Assembly (NCBI RefSeq): GCF_902809845.1
Contig: NZ_CADDWI010000013.1
Location: 1,302,355 to 1,364,140 of the forward strand
Length of the DNA stretch: 61,786 nt
From: Chelativorans sp. Marseille-P2723
GTDB lineage: Bacteria; Pseudomonadota; Alphaproteobacteria; Rhizobiales; Rhizobiaceae
Reading direction: 5' to 3'
In this document: piece after piece, positions 8,306-17,300 of the stretch
Position numbering within the stretch: the stretch's first letter is position 1
How the letters are laid out: the number at the start of each line of letters is the position of its first letter
Notes under the pieces: generated by a model
The model's input: the letters and a program-made list of their open reading frames with translations, nothing else
What the model was told of the DNA's origin: nothing
The model's database searches: none
Made by a program: the position numbers and the translations under genes

Positions 8306-8839
8306 ATGGCAATCGCTGAAGCTGCGCATATCGGTGTTGATGGCGGCGACCGTCAGCTGGTCGTCGAATATCGCAAGCTTGATGATCTGGTTCCCTATGC
8401 GCGCAATGCCCGCACCCACTCGGAAGCACAGGTCGCTGAGATCGCCGGCTCGATCCGCGAGTTCGGATTTACCAATCCGGTGCTGATTGCCGAGGATGGC
8501 ACCTTGATCGCCGGCCATGGCCGCGTGCTTGCCGCGCGCAAACTTGGCATGGAAACCGTGCCGACCATCATGCTGTCGGGCTTGTCGGAAACACAGCGCC
8601 GTGCGCTGGTAATCAGCGACAACCGCATCGCCATGAATGCCGGATGGGACGAGGATCTGTTGGCGCTCGAACTTTCCGACCTGCAGGAGGCCGGCTTTGA
8701 TCTCGGCCTGACCGGCTTTGATGACGACGAATTGCAGGATCTGCTCTACGGCAGCAGCATTGAACAGGGCGGCCTGACCGAGGACGACGCCATTCCGGAA
8801 GTGCCGGCAACGCCGGTCACAAGGCGCGGTGATCTCTAG
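8306..8839 (+). CDS. ParB/Spo0J N-terminal domain protein, ending at an in-frame amber codon
   Basis: The 177 residues show the ParB-like nuclease/CTPase fold: YRKLDDLVPYARNARTH, then IREFGFTNPVLI and GTLIAGHGRVLAARKLG (the ParB box). Phage proteins of this type are usually one chain with a C-terminal DNA methylase. Here the frame stops at TAG 8837-8839 exactly at the domain border, and the methylase continues in the same frame. A TGG-to-TAG change (GDLW expected) is the simplest explanation. It could still work as a separate domain, or be read through by a suppressor. Confidence 0.75.
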   Translation: MAIAEAAHIGVDGGDRQLVVEYRKLDDLVPYARNARTHSEAQVAEIAGSIREFGFTNPVLIAEDGTLIAGHGRVLAARKLGMETVPTIMLSGLSETQRRALVISDNRIAMNAGWDEDLLALELSDLQEAGFDLGLTGFDDDELQDLLYGSSIEQGGLTEDDAIPEVPATPVTRRGDL

Positions 8840-9679
8840 TTGCTTGGCGATCATCGGTTGCTCTGCGGCGACAGCACAGACCCGGATGATGTGATGCGGC
8901 TGATGAATGGCTCACGCGCGGCGCTGTTTGCCACAGACCCGCCTTACCTGGTCGATTATGACGGCACCAATCATCCGACTAAGAAGAACGCTTCCAAACG
9001 CGCCAAGAAGATCGCCAATAAGGATTGGTCTGAAGACTATATCGAACAGCCCCATTGGGATGATTCCAGCCAGGGGCCAGAATTTTATGAAACCTTCTGC
9101 CACGTGGCGATCGAACATGCCATCCAGGAGAGCGTCGCGTGGTATTGCTGGCATGCTTCGCGTCGCCAGCGCATGCTGGAAAATGTCTGGGACAAGTTTG
9201 ACGTCCTGCATCACCAGCAGATCATATGGGCCAAATCCCGCCCGGTGCTGACACGCTCGGTGATGCTGTGGGCGCATGAGCCCTGCATGTTCGGTTGGAT
9301 TCGCGGCAAGAAGCCTCGCATCAACCGCGAGGGTTTTGAAAGCTGGCCGACGACGGTGTGGAATATTCCGTCGTCCGAGATTGAAACCCGAGAGCATCCG
9401 ACATCAAAACCGGTACGCGTGTTTACGTTGCCGATGCAGTTGCACACAAGAACCGGTGATATTTGTTACGAGCCGTTCTCGGGTTCGGGATCACAGCTGA
9501 TTGCTGGCGAAAAGACCGGCAGGAGGGTCTACGGGCTGGAGCTGTCGGAAGCCTTCTGCGACGTCGTCGTGAGGCGCTGGCAGGAATATACCGGCAAGCA
9601 GGCGACGCTGGATGGTGATGGCCGCAGCTTTGACGCGATAGCGGCCGAGCGTGTGCCGAAACAGGTCGACGCGGCATGA
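8840..9679 (+). CDS. DNA methylase (N4/N6 type), second half of a ParB-methylase fusion
   Basis: Directly follows the amber codon in the same frame; a TTG codon at 8840 could start it, but no ribosome binding site precedes it. Motifs: ATDPPYLVDYDG (catalytic DPPY), and CYEPFSGSGSQLIAGEKTGRRVYGLEL (SAM-binding FxGxG, motif I), in the order of beta-class adenine/cytosine-N4 methylases. The beginning LGDHRLLCGDSTD is the normal linker from the ParB domain. It would modify phage DNA against host restriction. Whether it is made depends on read-through or re-initiation. Confidence 0.75.
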   Translation: MLGDHRLLCGDSTDPDDVMRLMNGSRAALFATDPPYLVDYDGTNHPTKKNASKRAKKIANKDWSEDYIEQPHWDDSSQGPEFYETFCHVAIEHAIQESVAWYCWHASRRQRMLENVWDKFDVLHHQQIIWAKSRPVLTRSVMLWAHEPCMFGWIRGKKPRINREGFESWPTTVWNIPSSEIETREHPTSKPVRVFTLPMQLHTRTGDICYEPFSGSGSQLIAGEKTGRRVYGLELSEAFCDVVVRRWQEYTGKQATLDGDGRSFDAIAAERVPKQVDAA

Positions 9680-9906
9680 AGCAGTCGCGCACCATGTCGC
9701 TGTTGGAATCGCTCACCAATGTCGCCGTTGGCTACGGCATCGCGGTCATCACCCAGATTGTGGTGTTTCCGCTGTTTGGGCTGACGACCACGCTTTCCGA
9801 AAACATGATGATGGGCGCGATCTTCACGGTGGTGTCGATTGCACGGTCCTTCACCCTGCGCCGCTTTTTCGAAGCACTACGCCTTCAGGATGAAGGCTCT
9901 GAATGA
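9676..9906 (+). CDS. Small two-helix membrane protein (DUF7220-like)
   Basis: 76 residues, overlapping the methylase stop by four bases (ATGA). Two membrane segments are visible: NVAVGYGIAVITQIVVFPLF (15-34) and a weaker one ending at FTLRRFFEAL. Proteins of this look are frequent between methylase and terminase genes of alphaproteobacterial prophages; the DUF number is from memory. Role unknown, possibly membrane-associated regulation of lysis or superinfection. Confidence 0.6.
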   Translation: MKQSRTMSLLESLTNVAVGYGIAVITQIVVFPLFGLTTTLSENMMMGAIFTVVSIARSFTLRRFFEALRLQDEGSE

Positions 9907-9922
9907 ACACAGGAGTCATGAC

Positions 9923-10393
9923 ATGGCCGGCCGCAAGCCGCTGCCGACGCATCTGAAGCTGGTCAAGGGTACTGCCCGACCACACCGCATGAACAAGGCA
10001 GAGCCACAGCCGGTGGTTGCAGTTCCCGCGCCGCCGGATCATCTTGATGAGGAGGCAAGTACCAAGTTTACCGAAATGGCTGAGCTGCTCGCCCGGCACG
10101 GCGTCATGACCGAGCTCGATACCGGTGCGCTTGCTCGTTACGTCGTGATCTGGCGCCGCTGGCTGGAAGCCGAAGCTGAAGTCAAACGCCGCGGCCATGT
10201 GGTGAAGACGTCCAACGACAATATCATCCAGAACCCGTTTCTCAGCGTGGCCAACAAATGCCTCGCACAGATGCACCAGATCGAGGCCGAGTTTGGCCTG
10301 ACGCCATCCAGCCGTTCACGCATCCGCGTGGCGGAGCCAGCTGAAACTACCGACCCCTTCGAGGATTTTTTAACCCGTGGCCGCAAGAAATAG
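9923..10393 (+). CDS. Phage terminase small subunit, P27 family
   Basis: Start ATG 9923 with AGGAG at 9911-9915, giving 156 residues. The opening MAGRKPLPTHLKLVKGTARPHR is the hallmark of P27-type small terminases, followed by a helical region with SNDNIIQNPFLSVANKC and a basic SSRSRIRV tail. It recognises the packaging site and hands DNA to the large subunit. Its end overlaps the start of the large-subunit gene. Confidence 0.9.
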   Translation: MAGRKPLPTHLKLVKGTARPHRMNKAEPQPVVAVPAPPDHLDEEASTKFTEMAELLARHGVMTELDTGALARYVVIWRRWLEAEAEVKRRGHVVKTSNDNIIQNPFLSVANKCLAQMHQIEAEFGLTPSSRSRIRVAEPAETTDPFEDFLTRGRKK

Positions 10394-12158
10394 ATCGCGA
10401 TCTGGCAAGAATTCCTGCCCGGTCACGGCCTATGCTCGCGCTGTGGTCAGCGGCAAGATCATTGCCGGTCATCTGGTGAAACTGGCCTGTGAGCGGCATC
10501 TCGCCGACCTCAAGCTCGGCGGCAAGCGTGGCCTCGTCTGGGATGTTGATGCCGCGCGTCATGCGATCGACTTCTTTGGCCATCTGCGCCATTCCACTGG
10601 CGAATGGGCCGGTGAACCGTTCGTGCTGCAGGACTGGCAGCAGTTCGTCGTTGGCTCGCTTTATGGCTGGAAGCGCAAGACCCGTTCGGGCCAACATTAC
10701 CTGCGCCGTTTTCGTACGGCCTATGTCGAGGTGGCGCGCAAGAACGGTAAATCGGTGCTGCTGGCAGGGACCGCACTTTATGCCCTGATCGCCGATGGTG
10801 AACCGGGAGCGCATGTCTATTCGGCTGCCACTACTCGGGATCAGGCGCGGATCGTCTTTGGCGAGGCCGAACGCATGGTGGCGGCAAGTGCGGCGCTGCA
10901 AGCAAGGATTACCAGGACCGTGAACAATCTCGCCGTGCTGCCGACCTCGTCCTGGTTCCGGCCACTGTCAGCCGATGCCACCAAGATGGACGGATTGAAC
11001 ATTCACTTTGCCGCGGTCGATGAAGTCCATGAACATCCAGGCCCTGAGATCATCCAGAAGCTGAACACCGCCACCGGAGCACGGCGCCAGCCATTGATCT
11101 TTGAGATCACCACCGCAGGCTATGATCGCCATTCCGTCTGCCGCCAGCATCACGAATTCTCGGTCAAGGCACTGGAAGGCACGCTGCCGACGGACTCATC
11201 CGACAGCTGGTTTGCCTATATCGCCACCATTGATGATGGCGATGACTGGACCGATCCTGCGGTCTGGGTGAAGGCGAACCCGAGCCTTGGCGTCACCGTC
11301 AAGGTGGATGATCTGAAACGCCAGATCGATGAGGCGAAGGAAATGCCGGCGCAGCAGAACGCCATCCGGCGATTGCGGCTGAACGAATGGACCGAGCAGG
11401 TCACGCGCTGGCTCGATATGGCAGTGTGGGAGGAAGGAGGCCTGCCAGCCTCAACCGACTGGCGCATCGTCAAGCACGAGCTGGAGGAGCTCGAACAAAA
11501 ACTGCTTGGGCGTGAATGTTTTGGTGGGCTAGACCTTGCCCGCGTCAACGACCTCTCGGCCTTCGTGCTGGTGTTTCCGCCGACACTCGATGATGAACTC
11601 GAGGCGCTTGCCAACAAATGGATCGTCACCTGCCGCTTCTTTATCCCCGAGGACGACATATTACGCCGCGTGCGCCGTGACCGCGTGCCCTATGATGTCT
11701 GGCGCGATCAGGGATTTTTAACAGCTACCCCCGGCAACGCTACCGACTTTGCCTTCGTGGAAAAAGAAATCCTGGATCTTGCCTCCCGCTTCGACATGCG
11801 TGAGCTTTCCTATGACCGCACCTTTGCCGGCGAGATTGTCCAGCATCTGCAGGATGAAGGCCTGAACCTCGTTCAGTTCGGCCAAGGGTTCTTGAGCATG
11901 GCGGCACCAACAGCAGAACTGGAGCGCCTCGCAGTATCACGCGCCCTCTGGCATGGCGGCCATCCGGTGTTGCGCTGGAATGCCTCCAACGTTGCCGTGC
12001 GTCATGATCCGGCCGGAAATATCAAGCCGGACAAGGAACGTTCTAAAGAACGGATCGACGGTATTGTCGCCATCTGCAACGCGCTGGGGCGGGCCCAGAT
12101 GCGTGATATCCATGCCGGCCGCTCGGTCTATGAGAACCGCGGCATCCTGATGCTGTGA
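10377..12158 (+). CDS. Phage terminase large subunit (DNA-packaging ATPase/nuclease)
   Basis: 593 residues from GTG 10377, overlapping the small-subunit gene by 17 bases. The ATPase motor has a Walker A-like VARKNGKSVL (119-128) and Walker B AAVDEVHEH near 214-222. The C-terminal nuclease part carries GGLDLARVNDLSAF and later acidic residues. The length and order fit the HK97-type large terminase (YmfN/Terminase_1 group). It pumps DNA into the empty head through the portal encoded next. Confidence 0.92.
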   Translation: MAARNRSRSGKNSCPVTAYARAVVSGKIIAGHLVKLACERHLADLKLGGKRGLVWDVDAARHAIDFFGHLRHSTGEWAGEPFVLQDWQQFVVGSLYGWKRKTRSGQHYLRRFRTAYVEVARKNGKSVLLAGTALYALIADGEPGAHVYSAATTRDQARIVFGEAERMVAASAALQARITRTVNNLAVLPTSSWFRPLSADATKMDGLNIHFAAVDEVHEHPGPEIIQKLNTATGARRQPLIFEITTAGYDRHSVCRQHHEFSVKALEGTLPTDSSDSWFAYIATIDDGDDWTDPAVWVKANPSLGVTVKVDDLKRQIDEAKEMPAQQNAIRRLRLNEWTEQVTRWLDMAVWEEGGLPASTDWRIVKHELEELEQKLLGRECFGGLDLARVNDLSAFVLVFPPTLDDELEALANKWIVTCRFFIPEDDILRRVRRDRVPYDVWRDQGFLTATPGNATDFAFVEKEILDLASRFDMRELSYDRTFAGEIVQHLQDEGLNLVQFGQGFLSMAAPTAELERLAVSRALWHGGHPVLRWNASNVAVRHDPAGNIKPDKERSKERIDGIVAICNALGRAQMRDIHAGRSVYENRGILML

Positions 12159-12188
12159 TCTGAACAGCGCAGCTTACGAAAGAACCCA

Positions 12189-13487
12189 ATGGCATTCTGG
12201 TCAAACTGGTTTGGTGGCAAAAAGTCACCGGCTGCATCGCCGCGCGCGTCGTTCCAGGATGCTGGTGGTGGTCTTGTCATCACGACGAGCGAACAGTTGG
12301 AAGAGGCACTACGCTCTGGCGCGCTGACGGCATCCGGCGCTATGGTGACGCCAGAGGCGGCGATGCGGGTCGCCGCCGTCTATGCCTCGGTGCGGATTAT
12401 TGCCGGCGCCGTTGCCACCTTGCCCTTGCATATCAAGCGCCGGGTCGATGATCGTACGCGCGAGGATGCATCCGACACACCGATCTGGATGGTGCTGCGG
12501 AGAAAACCCAATCGCTGGCAGACGCCCTCGCAGTTTCGGCGCATGCTGCAGGCGCATCTGCTTTTGCGCGGCAATGCCTATGCAATGATCGTGCGTTCGC
12601 GTGGCGATGTACAGGAACTGATCCCGCTGCATCCGGATCGCGTGGAGGTCAAGCAACGCGACGATCTTGCTCTGGAATATCTTTATACCCGCCAGGATGG
12701 CCGGCGGATCCAGCTTGCACAGGCAGAAGTCTTCCACCTGGTCGGGCTGACGCTCGATGGTGTCCATGGCGTGTCGCCGATCACCTATGCGCGCGAGACG
12801 ATTGGCCTGTCGCTCGCCATGGAAGATTATGGCGCGGCGACCTTCCGCAATGGCGCCCGCGTCAGCGGTGTCCTGAAGCACCCGAACAAACTCGGGCCGG
12901 AAGCGATCGCCAATCTGAAGGCGGGTCTGGAAGAGTTCCGCTCCGGCGGCGAGCAGGAAGGCAAGAACCTGATCCTTGAAGAAGGGATGGACTATGCCCG
13001 CATCGCCATGACGGCCGAGGATGCGCAGTGGATCGAGAGTCGAAAATTCTCGCGCTCCGACATCGCCATGTTCTTTGGCGTGCCGCCACACATGATCGGC
13101 GACACCGAGAAATCGACCAGCTGGGGCACCGGCATCGAGCAGCAGTCGATCGGCTTTGTTGCCTATACGCTCGAAGATCACCTGACCATGTGGGAAGAGG
13201 CGATCAACCGCGATCTGGTTGGTGCGGACGACACGCTTTATGCCCGCTTCAACCGGGCAGCCCTCGTCAAGGGCGACATCAAGGCCCGCTGGGAGGCCTA
13301 CGTCAAAGGCCTGCAATGGGGCGTGTGGAGCCCGAACGAAATCCGGGCGCTAGAAGACGAGAACCCACGCGAGGGCGGTGACGTCTTTTATCCACCGCCC
13401 AATACCGCCGGCGTACCGGCGGATGAAATGCGTCCAGACGAAAACGCCGACGCCAGCTCTCTTGAAACAAAGGAGAACGAGCCATGA
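12189..13487 (+). CDS. Phage portal protein, HK97 family
   Basis: 432 residues with the usual opening MAFWSNWFGGKK and the conserved RVAAVYASVRIIAGAVATLP, LLLRGNAYAMI and PHMIGDTEKSTSWGTGIEQQ segments. Twelve copies form the ring through which DNA enters the head. A downstream small gene overlaps its end (ATGA). Confidence 0.92.
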   Translation: MAFWSNWFGGKKSPAASPRASFQDAGGGLVITTSEQLEEALRSGALTASGAMVTPEAAMRVAAVYASVRIIAGAVATLPLHIKRRVDDRTREDASDTPIWMVLRRKPNRWQTPSQFRRMLQAHLLLRGNAYAMIVRSRGDVQELIPLHPDRVEVKQRDDLALEYLYTRQDGRRIQLAQAEVFHLVGLTLDGVHGVSPITYARETIGLSLAMEDYGAATFRNGARVSGVLKHPNKLGPEAIANLKAGLEEFRSGGEQEGKNLILEEGMDYARIAMTAEDAQWIESRKFSRSDIAMFFGVPPHMIGDTEKSTSWGTGIEQQSIGFVAYTLEDHLTMWEEAINRDLVGADDTLYARFNRAALVKGDIKARWEAYVKGLQWGVWSPNEIRALEDENPREGGDVFYPPPNTAGVPADEMRPDENADASSLETKENEP

Positions 13488-13636
13488 CCCTTCTTGGTGC
13501 TTTGAAACTTGCCTCGACGGCGATCGTTATCTGTGTCGTTGCGCTGGCCATCTTCAATCCCGCCTTCAACTTTGGCATCTTCATCGGTGGCGTCACGCTT
13601 GGCGGTTATCTGTTCCAGCTCCTGGAGGAGTTCTGA
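13484..13636 (+). CDS. Tiny membrane protein between portal and protease genes, 50 residues
   Basis: ATG 13484, with AAAGGAGAACGAGCC upstream, ends at TGA 13634-13636. The product is almost entirely hydrophobic (LASTAIVICVVALAIFNPAF, then a second Gly-rich segment ending FQLLEEF). It overlaps both the portal gene (ATGA) and the protease gene (TGATG), which is good evidence that it is translated. It may be a hairpin membrane protein; function unknown. Confidence 0.65.
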   Translation: MTLLGALKLASTAIVICVVALAIFNPAFNFGIFIGGVTLGGYLFQLLEEF

Positions 13637-14481
13637 TGAGCCTGCGCAGCCTTCCCGAGGCGCCAACAATGGCACGCCGGCGAAACTACCAGTGGGATGC
13701 GCCGTCCGATGTTCTTGCCAAATGGGCTGAGACTGCGCCCATGGCAGCCGCAGAGGATGACCGCAGCATAAGCATCTTGGACGTGATTGGCGAGGAACCC
13801 TGGTCCGGAGGCGGCGTCACGGCAAAGCGCATCTCGGCCGCCCTGCGCTCGATCGGCAGCCAGGACATCGTGGTTCGGATCAACTCACCGGGAGGCGACA
13901 TGTTCGAGGGGATTGCGATCTACAATCTGCTGTGCGCCCATCCGGCCAAAGTCACCGTCGAGGTTCTGGGTTGGGCCGCATCTGCTGCTTCGATCATTGC
14001 CATGGCCGGTGACGAGATCCGCATGGGGCATGGGGCTTTCATGATGGTGCACAATGCCTGGGGCATGGTGATCGGCAACCGCCACGATATGCGTGAGGCA
14101 GCCAGTCTGTTCGATCAGTTCGATGCGGCGATCGCCGACATTTATGAAGCACGCACTGGCATGACTCACGCTTCGATCGAACAGCTGATGGATGCAGAGA
14201 CGTTCATGGATCCGGCACAGGCCATCGAATACGGTTTTGCCGACGCTGTCGACGATGCCGAAATCCACACGGTGACCAATGCGCGCGCGCAGGCCCGGCC
14301 TGAAATCCTCGCCAAGCGGCGCATCGATGCCGCCTTGGCGCAACACGGCATCCCCCGCACTGAGCGACGCAAGATGTTCAACCAGATTGCCGGTACGCAC
14401 AACGCTGCCGAACCTGCCATGCACGACGCTGGCTTCGACATCGCTGCAATGCAGCGGCTTATCGAGACCATCCGCTCATAG
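13636..14481 (+). CDS. ClpP-type prohead protease (peptidase S14)
   Basis: ATG 13636 overlaps the previous stop; 281 residues. The ClpP fold is clear: VRINSPGGDMFEGIAIYN (substrate strand), GWAAS (Ser116 nucleophile) and MMVHNAW (His139), followed by EQLMDAETFMDPAQAIEYGFAD. In HK97-like phages this class trims the capsid delta domain during head maturation. It lies directly before the capsid gene as expected. Confidence 0.92.
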   Translation: MSLRSLPEAPTMARRRNYQWDAPSDVLAKWAETAPMAAAEDDRSISILDVIGEEPWSGGGVTAKRISAALRSIGSQDIVVRINSPGGDMFEGIAIYNLLCAHPAKVTVEVLGWAASAASIIAMAGDEIRMGHGAFMMVHNAWGMVIGNRHDMREAASLFDQFDAAIADIYEARTGMTHASIEQLMDAETFMDPAQAIEYGFADAVDDAEIHTVTNARAQARPEILAKRRIDAALAQHGIPRTERRKMFNQIAGTHNAAEPAMHDAGFDIAAMQRLIETIRS

Positions 14482-14490
14482 GAGAACATA

Positions 14491-15773
14491 ATGAGCATTC
14501 ATTTGAACGCCCGCGCCCGCGGGCTGATCGGCGTTGCTCGCGCGGACGCAAGTGATGCCGGCCGAGTTCTGGCCGAACTTCAAAAGACCTTCGAGGACTT
14601 CAAGGCCGAGCGCGAGAAGGAAATCGCGGACCTTAAAAAGGGCATGGAAGATGTGGTGCAGACCGAAAAGGTTGACCGCATCAATGCCGAGATCACCAGG
14701 CTCCAGGGCGAACTGGACCGGGTGAACGCCTCCCTCGCCGCACTCAAGGTGGGCGGTGAAGGCGAGGCCAAGGCGCTCTCTGCCGAGAAGCGTGAACACG
14801 CCCGTGTCTTCAACCAGTTCTTCCGCAATGGCGTTGAGAACGGCTGCGTGAACTGGAAGTGAAGGCGGCGCTGCGCACCGACAGCGATCCGGACGGCGGC
14901 TATGTCGTGCCGGAAGAGATGGAGAACACGATTGACCGGGTGCTTGGCACGGTGTCGGCCATGCGCTCGATCTCGCGCGTGATCTCGATTTCGACCGGGA
15001 CCTACAAGAAGCTGGTCAACCAGGGCGGTGCTGTTGGCGGATGGGTCGGCGAGCATGATGCGCGGTCGGAAACGGACGGGCCGCGTCTTTCCGCGCTGGA
15101 ATTTCCGGCGATGGAGGTCTACGCCAACCCGGCCGCCACGCAGACATTGCTGGACGATTCCCGCATCAGCATCGAGCAGTGGCTGGCCGATGAGGTGTCG
15201 ATCACCTTTGCCGAGCTGGAAGGCGCCGCTTTCATCGCCGGCACCGGCGTGAACCAGCCGCGCGGTCTCCTGTCCTACGACAAGGTGGCCGACAGCAGCT
15301 ATGCCTGGGGCAAGCTTGGCTATCTCGCCACGGGCGTTGCAGGCAAGCTTTCCGACAGCACGCACAACGGTGTCGATGCGCTCCTGGATGTGGTCTACGC
15401 GATCAAACAGGGCTACCGTCAGAATGCCCGCTGGCTCATGAACAGGAGCACCCAGGCGGCGATCCGCAAGCTGAAGTCGAAGCAGGAGGAGCTTTACCTC
15501 TGGCAGCCTTCGATGCAGCTTGGCCAGCCGGCCACGATCCTCGGCTATCCGGTTGTCGATGACGACAACATGCCGGACATCGGTGCGGACGAGTACCCGA
15601 TTGCCTTCGGTGACTTCCAGCGCGGCTACCTGATCGTCGACCGCATGGGCGTCCGCGTTCTGCGCGATCCGTTCACCAACAAGCCCTACGTGCATTTCTA
15701 CACGACGAAGCGCGTTGGCGGCGGCGTCCAGAACTTCGAGGCCATCAAGCTCTTGAAGGCTGCGGCGAGCTAA
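14491..15773 (+). pseudogene. HK97-fold major capsid protein, split by a one-base frameshift
   Basis: The first part (14491-14862) is a coiled-coil delta domain (AELQKTFEDFKAEREKEIAD and ITRLQGELDRVNASLAAL). The mature HK97-fold part is in another frame and ends at 15773 (RTDSDPDGGYVVPEEM, later GVRVLRDPFTNKPYVHFY). The shift lies at about 14843-14846, where GGCTGCGTGAAC would need one more C to read GLRELEVKAAL. Restored, the protein is 427 residues, a normal length. Either the prophage is dead, the base is a sequencing error, or a frameshift is used; the second part could also start at GTG/ATG-like codons near 14859. Confidence 0.85.
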
Positions 15774-15829
15774 TTGCGGGCGGCAGCCGCCGCCTGTTTC
15801 CCCATTCTGTTCAAAGAAGGATCACTCCG

Positions 15830-16270
15830 ATGCGGGATATGCATTCCGGAATGTCGGTGGTTGAGGCCATTGCTGTCGCTGCATATGACGACGACAACAC
15901 GCCTGCGGCCATCGATCTGCAAGGCTATGACGCTGCCGAGATCGTGCTTGCGATTGGCGCCGGCGGCATCACCTTCACGAGCACAAACAAGATCGAGTTC
16001 AAACTGACGCACTCGGACGACGATACGTCCTATGAGGCCGTCAGTGAAAAAGACGTGCTCGGTCTCTCGTCTGTTGGCGAGGGCGGGATCATCAAGGCGC
16101 TCACCGCTGCCCATGCCGCTGCTGCCGTCTATCGGTGCGGCTATGTCGGCGGCAAGCGCTACTTGAAGCTGCTGGCGGACTTTTCCGGCACGCATGGCAC
16201 CGGGACGCCGCTTGCCGCGATTGTCGTCAAGAGCCACGGCATGGTGCAGCCGGAAGCCGATCAGGCGTAA
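15830..16270 (+). CDS. Phage structural hypothetical protein after the capsid gene
   Basis: 146 residues from ATG 15830, with AGAAGGATCACTCCG upstream. It reads MRDMHSGMSVVEAIAV and is mostly beta-type (AAIDLQGYDAAEIVLAIG, FTSTNKIEFKLTHSDDDT). Proteins of this kind follow the major capsid gene in GTA- and HK97-like clusters and may decorate the head. The assignment rests on position and general character. Confidence 0.6.
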   Translation: MRDMHSGMSVVEAIAVAAYDDDNTPAAIDLQGYDAAEIVLAIGAGGITFTSTNKIEFKLTHSDDDTSYEAVSEKDVLGLSSVGEGGIIKALTAAHAAAAVYRCGYVGGKRYLKLLADFSGTHGTGTPLAAIVVKSHGMVQPEADQA

Positions 16271-16323
16271 CGGCCTGGAGGCGGCGGGCCTCCTGCCGCC
16301 CCTTTCTCCTTGAGGAGGACATC

Positions 16324-16923
16324 ATGCACCGCCCTGTTCGGATCACCCCGCCAGCCATCCAGCTGGTGACGCTGGCGGAGGCCAAACTGCATCTGCGGGT
16401 CGATCACGATGATGAGGATGCGCTGATCAGCAACCTGATCCAGGCCGCGACCGAACATCTGGATGGCTGGACCGGCATTCTTGGCCGCTGTCTGGTCGAA
16501 CAGGTCTGGCGACAGGACCATGATCGCTTTGCGCGTGAACTGGCAATTCCCCTCGGTCCGGTCATCTCGGTGCAGACGGTCACCTGGCGCGATCCTGCCG
16601 GTCAGCTCAGCACCATACCATCTGGATGTTATGACCTGCGCACCGATGAAGCTGGCAACGCTATGGTCCGCTTTGATGCCGACTATGTCTTTCCAGAAAA
16701 TCTGCATGAAAGTCGCGCGGTCGGCATCACCTTCAAGGCAGGCTACGAGTCCAACCCCGGACCTCCCGCAACCAGCACAGTGCCGGATCCCCTCAAGGTC
16801 GCAATCTTGCTTTTGGTCGGGCACTGGTATCAAAACCGCGAGGCAGTCAGTACCGCCGGCATGGCTTCCCTGCCCTTTGCGGTTGAGGCTCTCATAGCCC
16901 CCTATCGCAGGATGCAGATATGA
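16324..16923 (+). CDS. Head-tail connector protein (gp6-like)
   Basis: ATG 16324 follows GAGGAG at 16313-16318; 199 residues. The pattern VTLAEAKLHLRVDHDDEDALISNLIQAATEHLDGW is typical of the phage gp6/phiE125 gp8 connector family, ending in a hydrophobic helix with LLLVGHWYQNREAV. It binds below the portal ring and forms the neck. Its end overlaps the next gene (ATGA). Confidence 0.88.
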   Translation: MHRPVRITPPAIQLVTLAEAKLHLRVDHDDEDALISNLIQAATEHLDGWTGILGRCLVEQVWRQDHDRFARELAIPLGPVISVQTVTWRDPAGQLSTIPSGCYDLRTDEAGNAMVRFDADYVFPENLHESRAVGITFKAGYESNPGPPATSTVPDPLKVAILLLVGHWYQNREAVSTAGMASLPFAVEALIAPYRRMQI

Positions 16924-17267
16924 TGACAGGAGCTGGTGAACTTCGTAATCGGTTCACTGTCCAGCGCGATGTCGCCGAGCCCGACTGGAGCGGTCATCCG
17001 GGCGATCCAGACTGGCAGGACCAGTTTACCGTCTGGGGCAAGATCACCTTCATGCGTGGTGGCGAGACCGTTATTGCCGCGCGTCTGACCGCGAAGCAGC
17101 CGGCAATCCTCACCATTCGCATCAGCGATCAGGCACTCACCATCACGCCCTCAGACCGCATTGTCGATGTGCGCACTGGCGAAATGTTCAACATTCGCGA
17201 GCAGCCGCGCCGCTCCCGCGACGATCCGGGCCTCCTCGAAATGCTGATCGAGGCTGGCGTCACCTGA
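16920..17267 (+). CDS. Phage head closure protein (SPP1 gp16-like)
   Basis: 115 residues; starts MMTGAGELRNRFTVQRDV, the usual opening of head closure/adaptor proteins, and keeps WGKITFMRGGETVIAARL and ILTIRISDQ. It plugs the filled head and normally provides the tail attachment surface. It is the last structural gene in the block: no tail terminator, tube, tape measure or baseplate gene follows. Confidence 0.85.
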   Translation: MMTGAGELRNRFTVQRDVAEPDWSGHPGDPDWQDQFTVWGKITFMRGGETVIAARLTAKQPAILTIRISDQALTITPSDRIVDVRTGEMFNIREQPRRSRDDPGLLEMLIEAGVT

Positions 17268-17300
17268 ACCGCCGGCTTTATCCAGCCAAGGATATCAACC

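Noticed and set aside
16278-16305. GC-rich hairpin before the connector gene as a terminator
   Set aside because: The stem is good but the following bases are CCTTTCT without a T-run, and the genes on both sides are expected to be co-transcribed.
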